Assembly (NCBI GenBank): GCA_051660685.1
Contig: JBOFQB010000094.1
Span: forward strand, 25,817 to 89,816
Length of the DNA: 64,000 nucleotides
Source of the DNA: JAVBSX01 sp051660685
GTDB taxonomy: Bacteria > Planctomycetota > Planctomycetia > Pirellulales > Thermoguttaceae
Reading direction: 5' to 3'
The notes beneath the pieces were generated by a model. It saw only the letters and a program-made list of their open reading frames with translations, was not told the DNA's origin and ran no database searches. The translations under genes and the position numbers were made by a program. The number at the start of each line of letters is the position of its first letter. The first letter of the stretch is position 1. Positions 1-10,190 of this stretch are shown here, in pieces.

Positions 1-552
1 TTTGTCCAGACCATAAGCGAGTGAAGCAGCAGTCGGCTCATTGATAATTCGGGCGACCTCTAAACCGGCAATTTGCCCGGCATCTTTGGTTGCTTGACGT
101 TGTGCGTCGTTAAAATACGCAGGAACCGTAATGACCGCTTTGTTGACCTTGTGTCCCAAATACGCTTCTGCCGCTTCTTTGAGTTTTCGCAAGGTCATTG
201 CCGAGATTTGCGGGGGAGTGTAATCCTTTCCGTCCGCTTCAACACGAACATATTCGTCGGAACCGCCGACAACTCTGTAAGGGACCATACGTTCTTCCGA
301 AGAGACTTCGTTGTGACGACGCCCCATAAACCGTTTAATGGACGCAATTGTCCGGGTCGGGTTTGTGACCGCTTGACGTCGAGCCGGTTCTCCAACGAGA
401 TTTTCGCCGGAATCTGTAAAAGCGACCACACTTGGGGTCAAACGATTTCCTTCTGCGTTTGGAATGACCTTAACGTCTTTTCCTTCCATAACAGCGACGA
501 CGGAGTTGGTTGTTCCGAGGTCAATACCGATAATTTTTTCACCTTGTGCCAT
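1..552 (-). CDS. dnaK: Chaperone DnaK (Hsp70), N-terminal part, cut by window edge
   Basis: This is the first 184 codons of the ATP-dependent Hsp70 chaperone, which binds exposed hydrophobic segments of unfolded proteins in the cytoplasm with DnaJ and GrpE. The frame is open from the ATG at 552 to the window edge. The actin-like ATPase domain is recognisable from IIGIDLGTTNSVVAVMEG near residue 7 (phosphate-binding loop), then ARRQAVTNPTRTIASIKR, TVPAYFNDAQRQATKDAG and RIINEPTAASLAYG. AGAGAGGA lies 8 bases before the ATG and supports this start. A possible promoter is at 576-604; no CIRCE operator (TTAGCACTC-N9-GAGTGCTAA) is visible in the 220 bases upstream. The rest of the ATPase domain and the substrate-binding domain lie outside the window. 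Identity is secure. Confidence 0.97.
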   Translation of the reverse strand, partial: MAQGEKIIGIDLGTTNSVVAVMEGKDVKVIPNAEGNRLTPSVVAFTDSGENLVGEPARRQAVTNPTRTIASIKRFMGRRHNEVSSEERMVPYRVVGGSDEYVRVEADGKDYTPPQISAMTLRKLKEAAEAYLGHKVNKAVITVPAYFNDAQRQATKDAGQIAGLEVARIINEPTAASLAYGLDK

Positions 553-575
553 ATAAGTTTTCCTCTCTTTCTATT

Positions 576-604
576 TGTATAATGCTTAGACCAACATTGT
601 TGAA
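576..604 (-). promoter_or_regulatory. Possible sigma-70-type promoter of dnaK
   Basis: Read leftwards, TTCAAC (599-604) and TATACA (576-581) are 17 bases apart, about 25 bases before the dnaK ATG. The -35 is weak. The spacer contains the short inverted repeat CAACA-A-TGTTG. The call rests only on spacing and resemblance to the consensus. Confidence 0.3.
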
Positions 605-738
605 CGTCGGAATAGACAGTCTTTCTTTTTCAGCGTAGTGTACACGCAAAGAATGCGCCAAAGAAAAGAAAATTTTACATTTTATCCTGAAACATTGGGA
701 AATTCGGTGTCCCGTCAAAAACAGCGGACAAGAGTCAC

Positions 739-753
739 CTGCCAATTTGGCAG
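739..753. other. 7-bp perfect palindrome after the giant gene stop
   Basis: CTGCCAA-T-TTGGCAG lies about 20 bases beyond the stop codon of the minus-strand gene ending at 775. It could act as a transcription-end hairpin, but no U-tract follows on the minus strand and the loop is too small for a normal RNA hairpin without opening inner pairs. Only the symmetry is certain. Confidence 0.3.
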
Positions 754-774
754 TTGCCTTTTCCAACCTTGCTG

Positions 775-3700
775 TTACTCCGTCGATTCCGATTTGTCCT
801 TTGAATCCTCCAATTCCCTGCTGAGTGTCTCAAAAAACGCCCGCGTTGTTTTGGGTGAAACCTCGTTGAAGAACGGACGCAATTCCCGGACCTCATACTC
901 GGCATCTGTTGATTCATGCTGCTCAATTGAACCGGTTAGAGAGGAAAGCGGGACAGGTTGTTGAGCTTTAATTGTTCCAATCGGACGGTATTGTAGGAGT
1001 GAAAAGCCGATTGCAAGGAGTGTACCATAGAAAGCACCAACCGGAATGACTGCGAAGTAGGCGGGGAGAACTTGGGCAAGAACGGCACACAAAACGAGGA
1101 ATCCCAAGAGGAAGGAGATTCGTGCAAACGGTTGAATTCGTCCAACAAGGGCGACGAGGAGCAGGGTACACCAACTGAGAGTGCTTAACAAGGGACGTTG
1201 GGCGATGTAGAGACCACTTTTAGAATCGTTCATTTTTAATTCAACGGCGGACCAACCTGAGAGCATTGCGCTGAGTTGGGTTGATCGGGGCAGACGACCC
1301 CAAGGATTGACCTGACCGGTTCCCTGATTCTTCCACGTTTCAAGCGTGATCCATTGTGGAGCCAAATCCCCCTCAAGAGCACGTCGATATTGATCGGCAA
1401 CAGGTCCGGCTCGCATCATTTTGACCCGATCTCCAAGTAAAGGGGTTAATTCCCGTTGAATCTTCGCCGCATTTAAGGTTGAAGTCAAAAGTATATTCCG
1501 TTCGTCAAAGAAGAGAAACGCCAAACCTGCTTTTTCTAAAACCGCATGTCCTTGTGAAGTCGACTGGAACGGTTCAGGAAAGATAATCGGCGTTTTGGGG
1601 AAAATGCCAATTCGTTTCAACGCGATCCAATCAATGAGAATTCGGGATGCTCCCAATTCGGCAGAACTACCAAAAATCCTGACTTGAAAGGGATGTGTTC
1701 CCAGAACATTTCCCCAAGTCAAAACATCGTTCGTTTCTTCGACGTTTTCGGTTCCCAGTTCACCATTTGATTCAAAGGAATCCGTGTTCCCCTTGAAAGA
1801 ACGCAAAGTTTGTTCATCCCCTAAGGTTGTAATCAATCGGGTTGCAATACCCCAACATCGTTCATGTTGTTGTTTCTCCGAAACAAGATGATTCCAATCA
1901 TCAAGAGAAAAGGGGTCAAAGGAATGAACGGACTCGGTTTGTCCAAGTGTGAATCCGCGCGAGAGACGAGGAAAAAGGTTAAACTCCGAAAGAACCAATG
2001 TCTCATTGTCCGAGAATAATTCTGGGAAAAAAGCAGTTGGATGCTGACGTCGGGGAAAAGTTTGATAAGGTGAAGGGGTCCAAGCGACCCAAGTTCCTCC
2101 CAAAACCGGCAAGTTGATTTCTGGAAAATGCGGAAAAATTTTCCGTCGTGTTTTCAAGGGTGATTCTTTTTGAGCATATTCAAGAGCAACGGTCACGAAA
2201 CGACGTTTTTCGGGCAATTCCAGAAAAATCCGGTTCATCGTTGATTCCGTCTCCTCCTCACTCAAACCGTCCCAACCCGGTTCTCCCAACTGTTTTTGTG
2301 CAAATGCCGCATGATGATCCGAAATTTCCTCTGTTCCAACATTCATCAGGTCAACAGGGGCAGTCTCGGTACTTGGGATTCCCGTATTGACAACAATTGA
2401 TTTCTCAGCGTCATTTTTCTGTAAAGAAGTTGTTGGTTCAGCAAACCATGTAACCCGTTTATCCCCGATCCAAACGGCGAGGACCTCATCCAACCCAATT
2501 GAAGGGGGTAAAGTAATCATAATTCGTCGTTGACCGCGATTTTCAATGAAAAAAGTTGCGTGCTGACGAATCACCCCCTTTGATTCATACTGAGAATCCA
2601 ATTGTAAGGACCAAACCCAAGCAACCGCCCCTTTGTGTTCACTTCGAGCGGGCAAGACGATCAAAGCGGGATTACTGGTCAAATCAACATCCCGGGCCGG
2701 ATCATATCGGAATGCAGCTCGAACAGTTTGGTACTCATTTTTTGGGGGGGCAGGAGTTGGAATGGACTTTAATCGGGAGTTAAAAAGTTCGACGGACAGA
2801 TCATAAGCGGAAATGACCTTGATTTCAATTTGTTGGGAGACACTTTCGGGCAACATTGCTAAAGGAATCGGAATCGGTCGATCAACGGGAAGAGTTCGTG
2901 TTGCCGAAAACGTAAACGCTCCACTTTTGGGGTTTGGGAGCCGAATCTCCCAAACCTGACCATTTGGGGGAAGGGGCAGTCCTTGTAATTCTTCATAAGT
3001 GACTTCTTCGATGCTGAGATTTTTTTCCGTTTCATTCCCCATTTTCCATGTCCATGAAACACTGGAATCTTGGGACAAATGAACCAGAACCCGATCAACC
3101 CGTCCTTCTGTTGGAAAACAAGAAAATTGATATGTCTGGGTTAATTCCCGATCCCTCAACGTCAGGTTTCCTTTGATTTCAGCATTGTAAGCCGTTTTTT
3201 GTGGTTCCAGACCAATTTGAACCGTTCGGGAATTTGCATCAACGACGAAAAAGGAAGAATCGAGGGGGGGAGTCTCCACAAAAAAACGTTCACGAATCGA
3301 CGGATTGTTGGACGAAATCATTCCGGGCAATGTGTCCAAGACCGAAAAAACACGAAGACGATTGGGAGCAGGGGTGTTGATCGCCAAAAGATGCTGACCC
3401 AATCCAATGTCTCCAACCGTACTCGCCGTTTCTCCCCCGCTACTTCCTTCCATACTCGGATTTTTAACCCGAATTGGCATCAATTCTCGCAAAGTGAGTG
3501 TCTTATTCGACGGAGATGCAAGATGACCGCTAATTCTCAAATGACGACCTTGCTTCACAAAAACGGAAATCGTTCGCAAACCGGTTGAGCCGGAATCCGT
3601 TGAGCCTGAATCCGGGGAATCATTCTCCCAATAAAGAACATTTTCTTTGGGAATGGACTCGATACTGTCAATCACCCAACCCGTTTGGACGAGTAATTCA

Positions 3701-5253
3701 ATCAGTTGGGGACGTTTTTGCAGCAAATCAAAATCAAGCAACATGACACCCCGAATTCCATCTTCATCCCAGGTAATCGCGGTTCCACTGTCCCAAAACA
3801 CGCGGGATGAATCAGGTGCTAGTTCAACGGTTATTTGGGAATTCGGTCCAAAATACTGAAAAAAGTATCCCCGTTCATCTGAAGTCGGCAATTCAAGCGT
3901 TGCTGTTGTCTGCGAAACTTCATGGAATTCTAACCCGCATAAAACAAGAGGTGATTGAACGAACAAATTCGCCCGGGTCTCCATCCAAAAATGTTGGGGA
4001 GAACGAAAACGAATCCGGGGAAGGGACCAATTCCCTGACAAATGAACCGGACAAACAGCATCAATCGTTAATTCTTGCAACGATTGGTTACTTTCAGGAA
4101 GTGCAATCAACAATTGTTGCACTCTCTCTTCCTCTTCAGAAAGCGTGATCGAATCCCATGAAATCGGCATTCCCCCCAATTGTATCGAAGTGACTTGAAG
4201 AGGTGAATCCAGTTCAACCCAAACATGGGAATTGTAGTAATCGGTTTTTTCAAAGACAACGGAAGAGGTGACATCCAGACCTTCTGGTCGGGCATGATAA
4301 GTGATTCGTTGCTGCATTGGAAATTGTCGACGAAAACGTTCTGCCTTTTCGGAAGAACTGAGAACAATCGTTGCACGATTGCGTCCTCCTAAGAAAACTT
4401 TCCAAAGACGTCGGGGAACACGACTCGAAGTCGCATCTGCAATTTCATTGGATTGGGGGGGAACAACAATACCTTGTGAACAGCTGAGAGTCCATTGTTC
4501 GGGAATACTCAACTCCAACTCGATTCGGGTCGCGGTTGGTGTCAACAATTCAAAAACCGTATTACCATGTGCATCTCGTTGTCCTCGCAAAGACCATTGA
4601 AATCCGACCGTCTCTTGGGATTGGACGATCTCCGCTGATCGGACTGTTTCTCCAGATCGAACGGTTTCTCTAGGTGAATCATTGGACATGACACTTGGTG
4701 TAACATCTGATGTAACATCCGACGTAACACTTGGTGTCATACTCGAGGAGACATTCGATTCGGGGAAAAACAACCGACATTCCTGTTCTGCGGTCCAACC
4801 CAAAGAAAGTGGTCTATTATCTGAGGTAACGGGGTTACTCAACCAAAAACCTAAAGGAGAGAAGGGGACGGATTTTTTGGGATTCGTTACAACAGCACTC
4901 CCGGTTCCTTCCCAAAACAGGGAATCTCGTAAGGATGCTTGTAAGACAAGACGTTCACAAGCAGGAAGTGGAATCGGGTTGGTTGAATCTTTATCTTTCG
5001 TCTGTAATTGGGAAACAATGTCTTCAAATTGTTTTTGAGCGAACGGATAATAAGGTTCTGTTTCTCCTAAGGGCCAAAGAAAAAAACGGTCAACAGGCGC
5101 ATACAAACGCTGAAACCGAATCGGCGATTGCGAGTGATTCGGTTGATTTTGTTCCTGATTGGCGCAAACCTTCTCTTCGTTGAATTCGGACAAAAATCCA
5201 ACCAAAACGAAAAGGAACAGGAATGAGCGAACAATCGGCAAATGACGGAACAT
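775..5253 (-). CDS. Giant exported protein with C-terminal membrane segments, unknown function (1,492 aa)
   Basis: I do not recognise this family. Residues 1-31 form a signal peptide (hydrophobic SFLFLFVLVGFLSEF, ending near VCANQEQ). A long beta-rich, presumably extracytoplasmic region follows without cysteine-rich or catalytic motifs that I can identify. Near residues 1375-1450 there are three hydrophobic segments (for example SWCTLLLVALVG and SFLLGFLVLCAVLAQVL), and then an acidic tail of about 70 residues, probably cytoplasmic. Coding tandem repeats occur near residues 170-220 (TSDVTSDVTPSV and ETVRSGETVRSAEIV) and near residue 550 (DSGSTDSGSTG). The ATG lies 1 base after the TGA of the upstream gene at 5255, so the two are almost certainly co-translated. 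Both share the design of signal, large beta-rich ectodomain, C-terminal membrane block and tail, which suggests subunits of one envelope complex; that is inference. Confidence 0.85.
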   Translation of the reverse strand: MFRHLPIVRSFLFLFVLVGFLSEFNEEKVCANQEQNQPNHSQSPIRFQRLYAPVDRFFLWPLGETEPYYPFAQKQFEDIVSQLQTKDKDSTNPIPLPACERLVLQASLRDSLFWEGTGSAVVTNPKKSVPFSPLGFWLSNPVTSDNRPLSLGWTAEQECRLFFPESNVSSSMTPSVTSDVTSDVTPSVMSNDSPRETVRSGETVRSAEIVQSQETVGFQWSLRGQRDAHGNTVFELLTPTATRIELELSIPEQWTLSCSQGIVVPPQSNEIADATSSRVPRRLWKVFLGGRNRATIVLSSSEKAERFRRQFPMQQRITYHARPEGLDVTSSVVFEKTDYYNSHVWVELDSPLQVTSIQLGGMPISWDSITLSEEEERVQQLLIALPESNQSLQELTIDAVCPVHLSGNWSLPRIRFRSPQHFWMETRANLFVQSPLVLCGLEFHEVSQTTATLELPTSDERGYFFQYFGPNSQITVELAPDSSRVFWDSGTAITWDEDGIRGVMLLDFDLLQKRPQLIELLVQTGWVIDSIESIPKENVLYWENDSPDSGSTDSGSTGLRTISVFVKQGRHLRISGHLASPSNKTLTLRELMPIRVKNPSMEGSSGGETASTVGDIGLGQHLLAINTPAPNRLRVFSVLDTLPGMISSNNPSIRERFFVETPPLDSSFFVVDANSRTVQIGLEPQKTAYNAEIKGNLTLRDRELTQTYQFSCFPTEGRVDRVLVHLSQDSSVSWTWKMGNETEKNLSIEEVTYEELQGLPLPPNGQVWEIRLPNPKSGAFTFSATRTLPVDRPIPIPLAMLPESVSQQIEIKVISAYDLSVELFNSRLKSIPTPAPPKNEYQTVRAAFRYDPARDVDLTSNPALIVLPARSEHKGAVAWVWSLQLDSQYESKGVIRQHATFFIENRGQRRIMITLPPSIGLDEVLAVWIGDKRVTWFAEPTTSLQKNDAEKSIVVNTGIPSTETAPVDLMNVGTEEISDHHAAFAQKQLGEPGWDGLSEEETESTMNRIFLELPEKRRFVTVALEYAQKESPLKTRRKIFPHFPEINLPVLGGTWVAWTPSPYQTFPRRQHPTAFFPELFSDNETLVLSEFNLFPRLSRGFTLGQTESVHSFDPFSLDDWNHLVSEKQQHERCWGIATRLITTLGDEQTLRSFKGNTDSFESNGELGTENVEETNDVLTWGNVLGTHPFQVRIFGSSAELGASRILIDWIALKRIGIFPKTPIIFPEPFQSTSQGHAVLEKAGLAFLFFDERNILLTSTLNAAKIQRELTPLLGDRVKMMRAGPVADQYRRALEGDLAPQWITLETWKNQGTGQVNPWGRLPRSTQLSAMLSGWSAVELKMNDSKSGLYIAQRPLLSTLSWCTLLLVALVGRIQPFARISFLLGFLVLCAVLAQVLPAYFAVIPVGAFYGTLLAIGFSLLQYRPIGTIKAQQPVPLSSLTGSIEQHESTDAEYEVRELRPFFNEVSPKTTRAFFETLSRELEDSKDKSESTE

Positions 5254-5254
5254 A

Positions 5255-8200
5255 TCAGTTGGCGTTCAGATCATGAGAAGGTTGTGAAATGTTGTGTTGC
5301 ATCGTATGAGTTGGCAAGGAGGTATTCTCATGAGATGCAGAATGAGAACGACCCGTTCGAGGTTCGGATGAACCCGCAGAATCAACCAAAGAATGATTGG
5401 AAGACTCTGATAGAGGAGGAAGCGGATTCAGTGTTTTAACAACAGGGACAAGTGGAATGAGTTCACGTCGAATGAACAGTCGGGCTAAAAGGGCAACGAT
5501 CAAGGTAATCAGAAAGCCCAAAAGGGACGCCTGAAAAACGAGCAAGGCGGGTAAAGGTTGATACAGGAAGACGGACAACAACAAAACGACCAGAACAAAC
5601 AGTAAGCCGGTTTGCCGAAAGGGGGGGAGATAAATCAGAGCAAGTCCTAAACAAAGGACGACTCCACTTGAAATCAACACGGCTTCTGTCCGTCCAACAA
5701 CATGCAACGTCGATAAATCAGGCGGTTGGAAACTGCTGAAAAGATACTGATTATATTCTTGGGGAACCGGCAGAAGTTGTTCCTCGGAAATACCAATCCA
5801 TGCTGCAAGAGTATCTTGGTTCAAAGTAATGATGGAACCGCCTAACAAACCGTTCCAGCTCCATTGAAATTCTGAAGTCCAACCGGGAGAATCACCAATA
5901 ATGAGTTTGTTCTTGGCAAGCACAACCTGCCAATACGACTCACGAACCCATATATCAGGATCAAAATGCGGAAGTTCAAGGGAAAAAGTGGAACTAAAGG
6001 GGGAACCGGGCATTTGATAACGAATGTCGATTAAGTGCGATTTCCCGCGTTGATCCGGTTTTTGGGGAATCTGTAACCCTCCTTCTGAATTGAATTGTAT
6101 CGGAATTCGGTTGTTGTCAAACGATAAGGCAATCAGACGCTTCTCCAAACCTCCTGGTAAATGAATCGTTATATTTTCATGGTCGCTGAGTACCCGGAAA
6201 AGAGCCCTGTCCGTCCGTACTTGATCCGTCAACCAAGTTTGAATCCAAGCCCGTTCAACAACCGTTGTTCCAAGAACATCAAAGTAGTCCAGTTGAACAT
6301 AGAGCGGAATCGAATGTTCCCAACGTCCTGACGAAAAATAAATTCCCAAAAGACCCGAATCGGTTTCGCCCCCTTTTTCCAATTTCTTCCACGATTTTTT
6401 CTCTCCTGCATCATCCGGTAAAAGAACGTTCACACCATTTTGAACAAAGGCGACAACCTGTTGATCGACCGTTTCCATTTCAAGTGGAACAATCAACGGA
6501 ACCGTCAATCGGGTCGTCGTCTGTCGTTGTATCTCTTTCGGATCAAAAGAGTATTGAAGTGTTAACACACCTTTCCCGATTAAGGTTCCTTGCAAAGACA
6601 GTCGTTTGTTGACAACATCCGGTTCAATAGGGTCAATCAGCGTCAAATTTTTGGTGTCAAGGGCTTTTCCGTCGAGAAACAATTTCAGCGAACCGCTTTC
6701 ATCAACACTTTGGGGAATTTTCAGCAAGAGACAATCAAGCGGTTCATACCGAACATTATAGGTTATCGTTTGTGTGACCTGATCCTGAGAATCAAGCAAA
6801 CGAACTTCAGAACGTGATTGGGCGACAACCTGTTGTTTGTACAACGTCATATCGGCTGTAAAAACCGCTTCGTTGGAATCCATACGAAAAATCAACGGTT
6901 CCTGTTGTCGTTGAGGAATCGGCAACCGAAATGCTGGAATGGAATTTCGGGTGATTCGGGTCAAACCGGACCCTGAATTGTTCCCGGGTAATCCTTCCAA
7001 ACGTAAGAGACGAACATTATCGGCTGGAACAACGACAACGGTTGCGGGTTCAACTCGGTCGGCAATTGGAACCGGCAATCGAAAATGAAGCGTCGATTTA
7101 TTCCGATTCAATGTGGGAATAGGTCGGGACAATTTAATGTCCAGTTCGACCAATCCTTCTGAACGGGACAGTAAGGGGATCGTCACCATTCCTTCTTTTC
7201 CCTCATCTGATTCAAGACCAGTTGCAATTCCGCCTGTATCGACAACATTGGACGGACCGATTTCATCCACATTCCAATCAAAACAATTCATTTGCAAACG
7301 ATTCGTCCGCGAACCGTTAATCATCGCTGCTATTTTCCCCGTCAAAACGATTTGTCCACTATCAACCTGTATCTGATACTCTGATTTAACGTTAATTCGA
7401 GTTTGAGGAGAGACCAGTTTGGCTTTAAGGGAAAAGGGTTGGGCATAAAAGACAAATCGCATATCAACGGAATCACGAAGAGGTGTGTCGGCGAGATCAT
7501 CTTCCCGAACACTGTGAACCGGTTCCCAGTTGAGTCGCAAATCATTCGGAACGTCAACCTCGATTGAACCAAATTGTCGTTCGGCTCCCAAAACCTCAAA
7601 ACCGGCCAACTCGCTCCAATTGTTCGTCGGACCCGTTAGATCACGACGAATCGCTTTAAGTCGAACAGACAAAGGGGTATCCTGTTTGGGCGAACCAAGT
7701 GCGACGATTTCAAGTAAAGTTCCTTGTGCTGCTCCATTTTCTTCTTGCGATAATTCATGAACCTCATAATCACTCAGAAAGGTAAGTCCCAATTCATTCG
7801 GAACCCAATGTGCCCCTTGAGGTAAACGAACCTGAAATCGTTTGAGCGGTTCTCCAACACTCCGAACAGGTAAGGTTGCGTCAAAAACCGTTTCCCGATT
7901 ATTCATCTGAACAAAAATTTTAGCATCTTCAACCTGCAAAACGGTTCGTTTTTCCTCTTGCGCAATACGCGGTTGTTGACGCCAAGATATTTCCAGTGTT
8001 TTGGAAATCCCTTGTACTTCAAATCGGGTTCCAACAGGTTCGGTTTCAACGGATTGAACGGAACACAGAATTCCCCCTTGTGCAACAGTTGGGGTCACAT
8101 TGGGAGTCGGGACGGTCAGAAATAAACGGGAGCTGACCGCGTTCGGAAAAGAAAGGTTCAATCGTTGTTCTTCCTGACCAAAGAGACCAACAGGAAAGGT

Positions 8201-8812
8201 CAAGGTAAAGGAAAGTTGATGTCGAAGTGATTTATCAACAGAAGAGGATACAGAGGGATTCCGAAGAATCAGGAGATAATCACCTGACTCAGGATGTACA
8301 CCAAGATCACAACGTCCTTCCCCTTTGTAATCAATGGCTGTTTCAAGAGATTCTGAATCCGTTGAATCCGAAGAAGGAAATAACAGGATACCTTCTTTTA
8401 ATGCAAGAGGAATCGTTACAACCGGAGTATCCGTTGTTGTGATTTCCAGCTGAAAGTGAATTCGGGCAACTTGTTCAACAATTTGTCCGATTGCATCAAT
8501 TTTGAGGATTGAGTAAAGCGGCTCTTCCTCTTTCTGTAAAAGAAGTTGTTGATTGATCCGTTCAAATTCTTCAAAGGAAAAACCGGGAATATACGCGACC
8601 AGTTTACCGTTTTTATCTGTTAAAAAAACACTTAACGGGGATTCTTCAAACCGTTTTTCTCCTGTTCCTCGAACAGGGAGAGATGTTGCTCCAACATTTG
8701 GCGGACTGACGGATTCTTCCTGAACAGCGAACAAAAACTGAGCGCAACTTGTCAGAAACAGTCCTGCAAGGATACAAAAGAGGAGCGGGAAATGGATTCT
8801 CTCGATTTTCAT
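5255..8812 (-). CDS. Giant exported, possibly lipid-anchored protein with C-terminal membrane segments, unknown function
   Basis: First gene of a two-gene unit with the protein at 775-5253. The ATG at 8812 is chosen over the TTG six codons upstream because it begins directly with a signal sequence (MKIERIHFPLLFCILAGLF) ending in a lipobox-like LTSC with Cys at residue 23; it may therefore be a lipoprotein. About 1,000 residues of beta-rich sequence with no known motif follow. Then come three hydrophobic segments (ISSGVVLCLGLALIYL, TGLLFVLVVLLLSVFLY, ALLVFQASLLGFLITLIVALLA), a basic RLFIRRE stop-transfer and a Ser/His-rich tail of about 60 residues. A protein with both an N-terminal lipid anchor and C-terminal membrane helices would be unusual, so the lipobox may be fortuitous. 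Function unknown; the pairing with the next gene is the best clue. Confidence 0.85.
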   Translation of the reverse strand: MKIERIHFPLLFCILAGLFLTSCAQFLFAVQEESVSPPNVGATSLPVRGTGEKRFEESPLSVFLTDKNGKLVAYIPGFSFEEFERINQQLLLQKEEEPLYSILKIDAIGQIVEQVARIHFQLEITTTDTPVVTIPLALKEGILLFPSSDSTDSESLETAIDYKGEGRCDLGVHPESGDYLLILRNPSVSSSVDKSLRHQLSFTLTFPVGLFGQEEQRLNLSFPNAVSSRLFLTVPTPNVTPTVAQGGILCSVQSVETEPVGTRFEVQGISKTLEISWRQQPRIAQEEKRTVLQVEDAKIFVQMNNRETVFDATLPVRSVGEPLKRFQVRLPQGAHWVPNELGLTFLSDYEVHELSQEENGAAQGTLLEIVALGSPKQDTPLSVRLKAIRRDLTGPTNNWSELAGFEVLGAERQFGSIEVDVPNDLRLNWEPVHSVREDDLADTPLRDSVDMRFVFYAQPFSLKAKLVSPQTRINVKSEYQIQVDSGQIVLTGKIAAMINGSRTNRLQMNCFDWNVDEIGPSNVVDTGGIATGLESDEGKEGMVTIPLLSRSEGLVELDIKLSRPIPTLNRNKSTLHFRLPVPIADRVEPATVVVVPADNVRLLRLEGLPGNNSGSGLTRITRNSIPAFRLPIPQRQQEPLIFRMDSNEAVFTADMTLYKQQVVAQSRSEVRLLDSQDQVTQTITYNVRYEPLDCLLLKIPQSVDESGSLKLFLDGKALDTKNLTLIDPIEPDVVNKRLSLQGTLIGKGVLTLQYSFDPKEIQRQTTTRLTVPLIVPLEMETVDQQVVAFVQNGVNVLLPDDAGEKKSWKKLEKGGETDSGLLGIYFSSGRWEHSIPLYVQLDYFDVLGTTVVERAWIQTWLTDQVRTDRALFRVLSDHENITIHLPGGLEKRLIALSFDNNRIPIQFNSEGGLQIPQKPDQRGKSHLIDIRYQMPGSPFSSTFSLELPHFDPDIWVRESYWQVVLAKNKLIIGDSPGWTSEFQWSWNGLLGGSIITLNQDTLAAWIGISEEQLLPVPQEYNQYLFSSFQPPDLSTLHVVGRTEAVLISSGVVLCLGLALIYLPPFRQTGLLFVLVVLLLSVFLYQPLPALLVFQASLLGFLITLIVALLARLFIRRELIPLVPVVKTLNPLPPLSESSNHSLVDSAGSSEPRTGRSHSASHENTSLPTHTMQHNISQPSHDLNAN

Positions 8813-9142
8813 ATTATCAAGATACCACAAAATGGGATATTTGGGCAGTTTTTTCCAATAAAAAATCTCCTTCTGAGAGTTTCCGCTGAAAGGAAAAACT
8901 GGACATTATTCAAATTCTTATCACCAACAATTGTCAAAACGCGATCAAACGGCTAAAATGCGAGTTGCTAATTTGTTTAAGTTCATTCGCTTTGTAAGTT
9001 CTTGCTTTTCTCGCCGAGTAAAGCAAGAAAAGATCATTGTTTAATGACCGCGCAAAGTATCAAATGCCCTCATCAGAATTCTGACTGCTTTTTATATCTC
9101 TATTCCGACAGTTGTGACAAAAGGATTTACTGACGAACAGAC
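8813..9142. other. Divergent intergenic region with a 10-bp hairpin
   Basis: No ORF of note. It must hold promoters for the leftward giant-protein pair and the rightward fmt, but none stands out. TTCTTGCTTT (8999-9008) and AAAGCAAGAA (9020-9029) form a perfect 10-bp inverted repeat around an 11-base loop that itself contains CTCG-CC-GAG. No U-tract follows on either strand, so it is more likely an operator or structured leader than a terminator. Confidence 0.4.
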
Positions 9143-10114
9143 ATGAAAATCATTGTAATGGGAACCGGGGGATTTGCGGCTCCCGCATTTCGGCGACTGC
9201 TTGAAACCGAGCACGAGATTGTTGCGCTCGTTACAATGCCCTTACGAACTCAACGGGGCGAACGGTCCCTGTTGCGCGATGTTGCCGACGAATACAATGT
9301 CCCGCTTTTGCAACCGGACAACATCAATCAGTCAGAATGTAGGGATTTGCTCCATCTTTTAGCAGCTGATTTGTTTTTTGTCTGTGATTATGGTCGGATT
9401 CTTTCACCTGCAATTCTCAAAACCGCCAGAATGGGCGGAATCAATTTACACGGTTCTCTTTTGCCCCAATATCGTGGTGCTGCTCCAATCAATCGTGCCT
9501 TGTTAGATGGAATGACTTATACCGGAGTCAGCCTGATTCACATGATTCCCGCTGTTGATGCAGGTCCCGTTGTCGCCAAAAGTCCAAAAATTCCAATCAC
9601 CCCAGATGATACGGCAATGACTGTCGAGCATAAATTGGCGGAAATTGGAGCGGACTTGCTGCTTGAAACCTTACAACAAATGGAAACCGGACGTTTGCCC
9701 GCAATTCCTCAGAATGTCAACGAGATTTCAAAAGCACCAAAACTCAGGAAAGAAGAAGCTCTTCTTGATTGGAACCAACCGGCTGAACGTATTTTCAATC
9801 ATGTTCGCGCAATGATTGTTTGGCCGAGATCGCTCACTTTTTGGACTCGCTCTTCCGATCAGAAATCATTCCGACTCATTCTCAACTCGGTTGCAATCAT
9901 CCCCCGAAAAACAGTTGCCCTTACACCCGGCCTTTCCGTTAAACCCGGCACAATCGTTAAAGCTGACAACAATACGTTCTTGGTTGCAACCAAAACGGAC
10001 TATATCAGGATTCTTGAGATTCAACCGGCCGGGAAAGCGTCAATGACCGCAACTGGTTTCGTCAACGGTTATAAAATACAACCGGGTGAACGGTTTGAAA
10101 CGGTACAACAGTAG
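9143..10114 (+). CDS. fmt: Methionyl-tRNA formyltransferase
   Basis: Transfers a formyl group from 10-formyltetrahydrofolate to the methionine of initiator Met-tRNA in the cytoplasm. The 323-residue length is normal. The N-terminal Rossmann-type formyltransferase domain begins MKIIVMGTGGFAAPAF. The active-site block HGSLLPQYRGAAPINRALLDG includes the family Asn/His pair in the form GINLHGS, and the Asp loop reads VDAGPVVAKS. The C-terminal OB-like domain is present (residues about 205-320, with WPRSLTFW and GTIVKADNNTFLVAT). It stands alone: the frequent partner def (peptide deformylase) is not adjacent. The ATG at 9143 is the natural start; no clear Shine-Dalgarno precedes it. Confidence 0.93.
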   Translation: MKIIVMGTGGFAAPAFRRLLETEHEIVALVTMPLRTQRGERSLLRDVADEYNVPLLQPDNINQSECRDLLHLLAADLFFVCDYGRILSPAILKTARMGGINLHGSLLPQYRGAAPINRALLDGMTYTGVSLIHMIPAVDAGPVVAKSPKIPITPDDTAMTVEHKLAEIGADLLLETLQQMETGRLPAIPQNVNEISKAPKLRKEEALLDWNQPAERIFNHVRAMIVWPRSLTFWTRSSDQKSFRLILNSVAIIPRKTVALTPGLSVKPGTIVKADNNTFLVATKTDYIRILEIQPAGKASMTATGFVNGYKIQPGERFETVQQ

Positions 10115-10190
10115 AATCATCATGTGCGGTTTAAGATTTTCGTTTTCCGTATTGCAACTTTTGATCCTTACCCTTTTCTAAATTCCCCGC

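Noticed and set aside
8999..9029. Intrinsic terminator in the gap before fmt
   Set aside because: The 10-bp stem is perfect, but neither strand has a following U-tract and both flanking genes start, not end, here.
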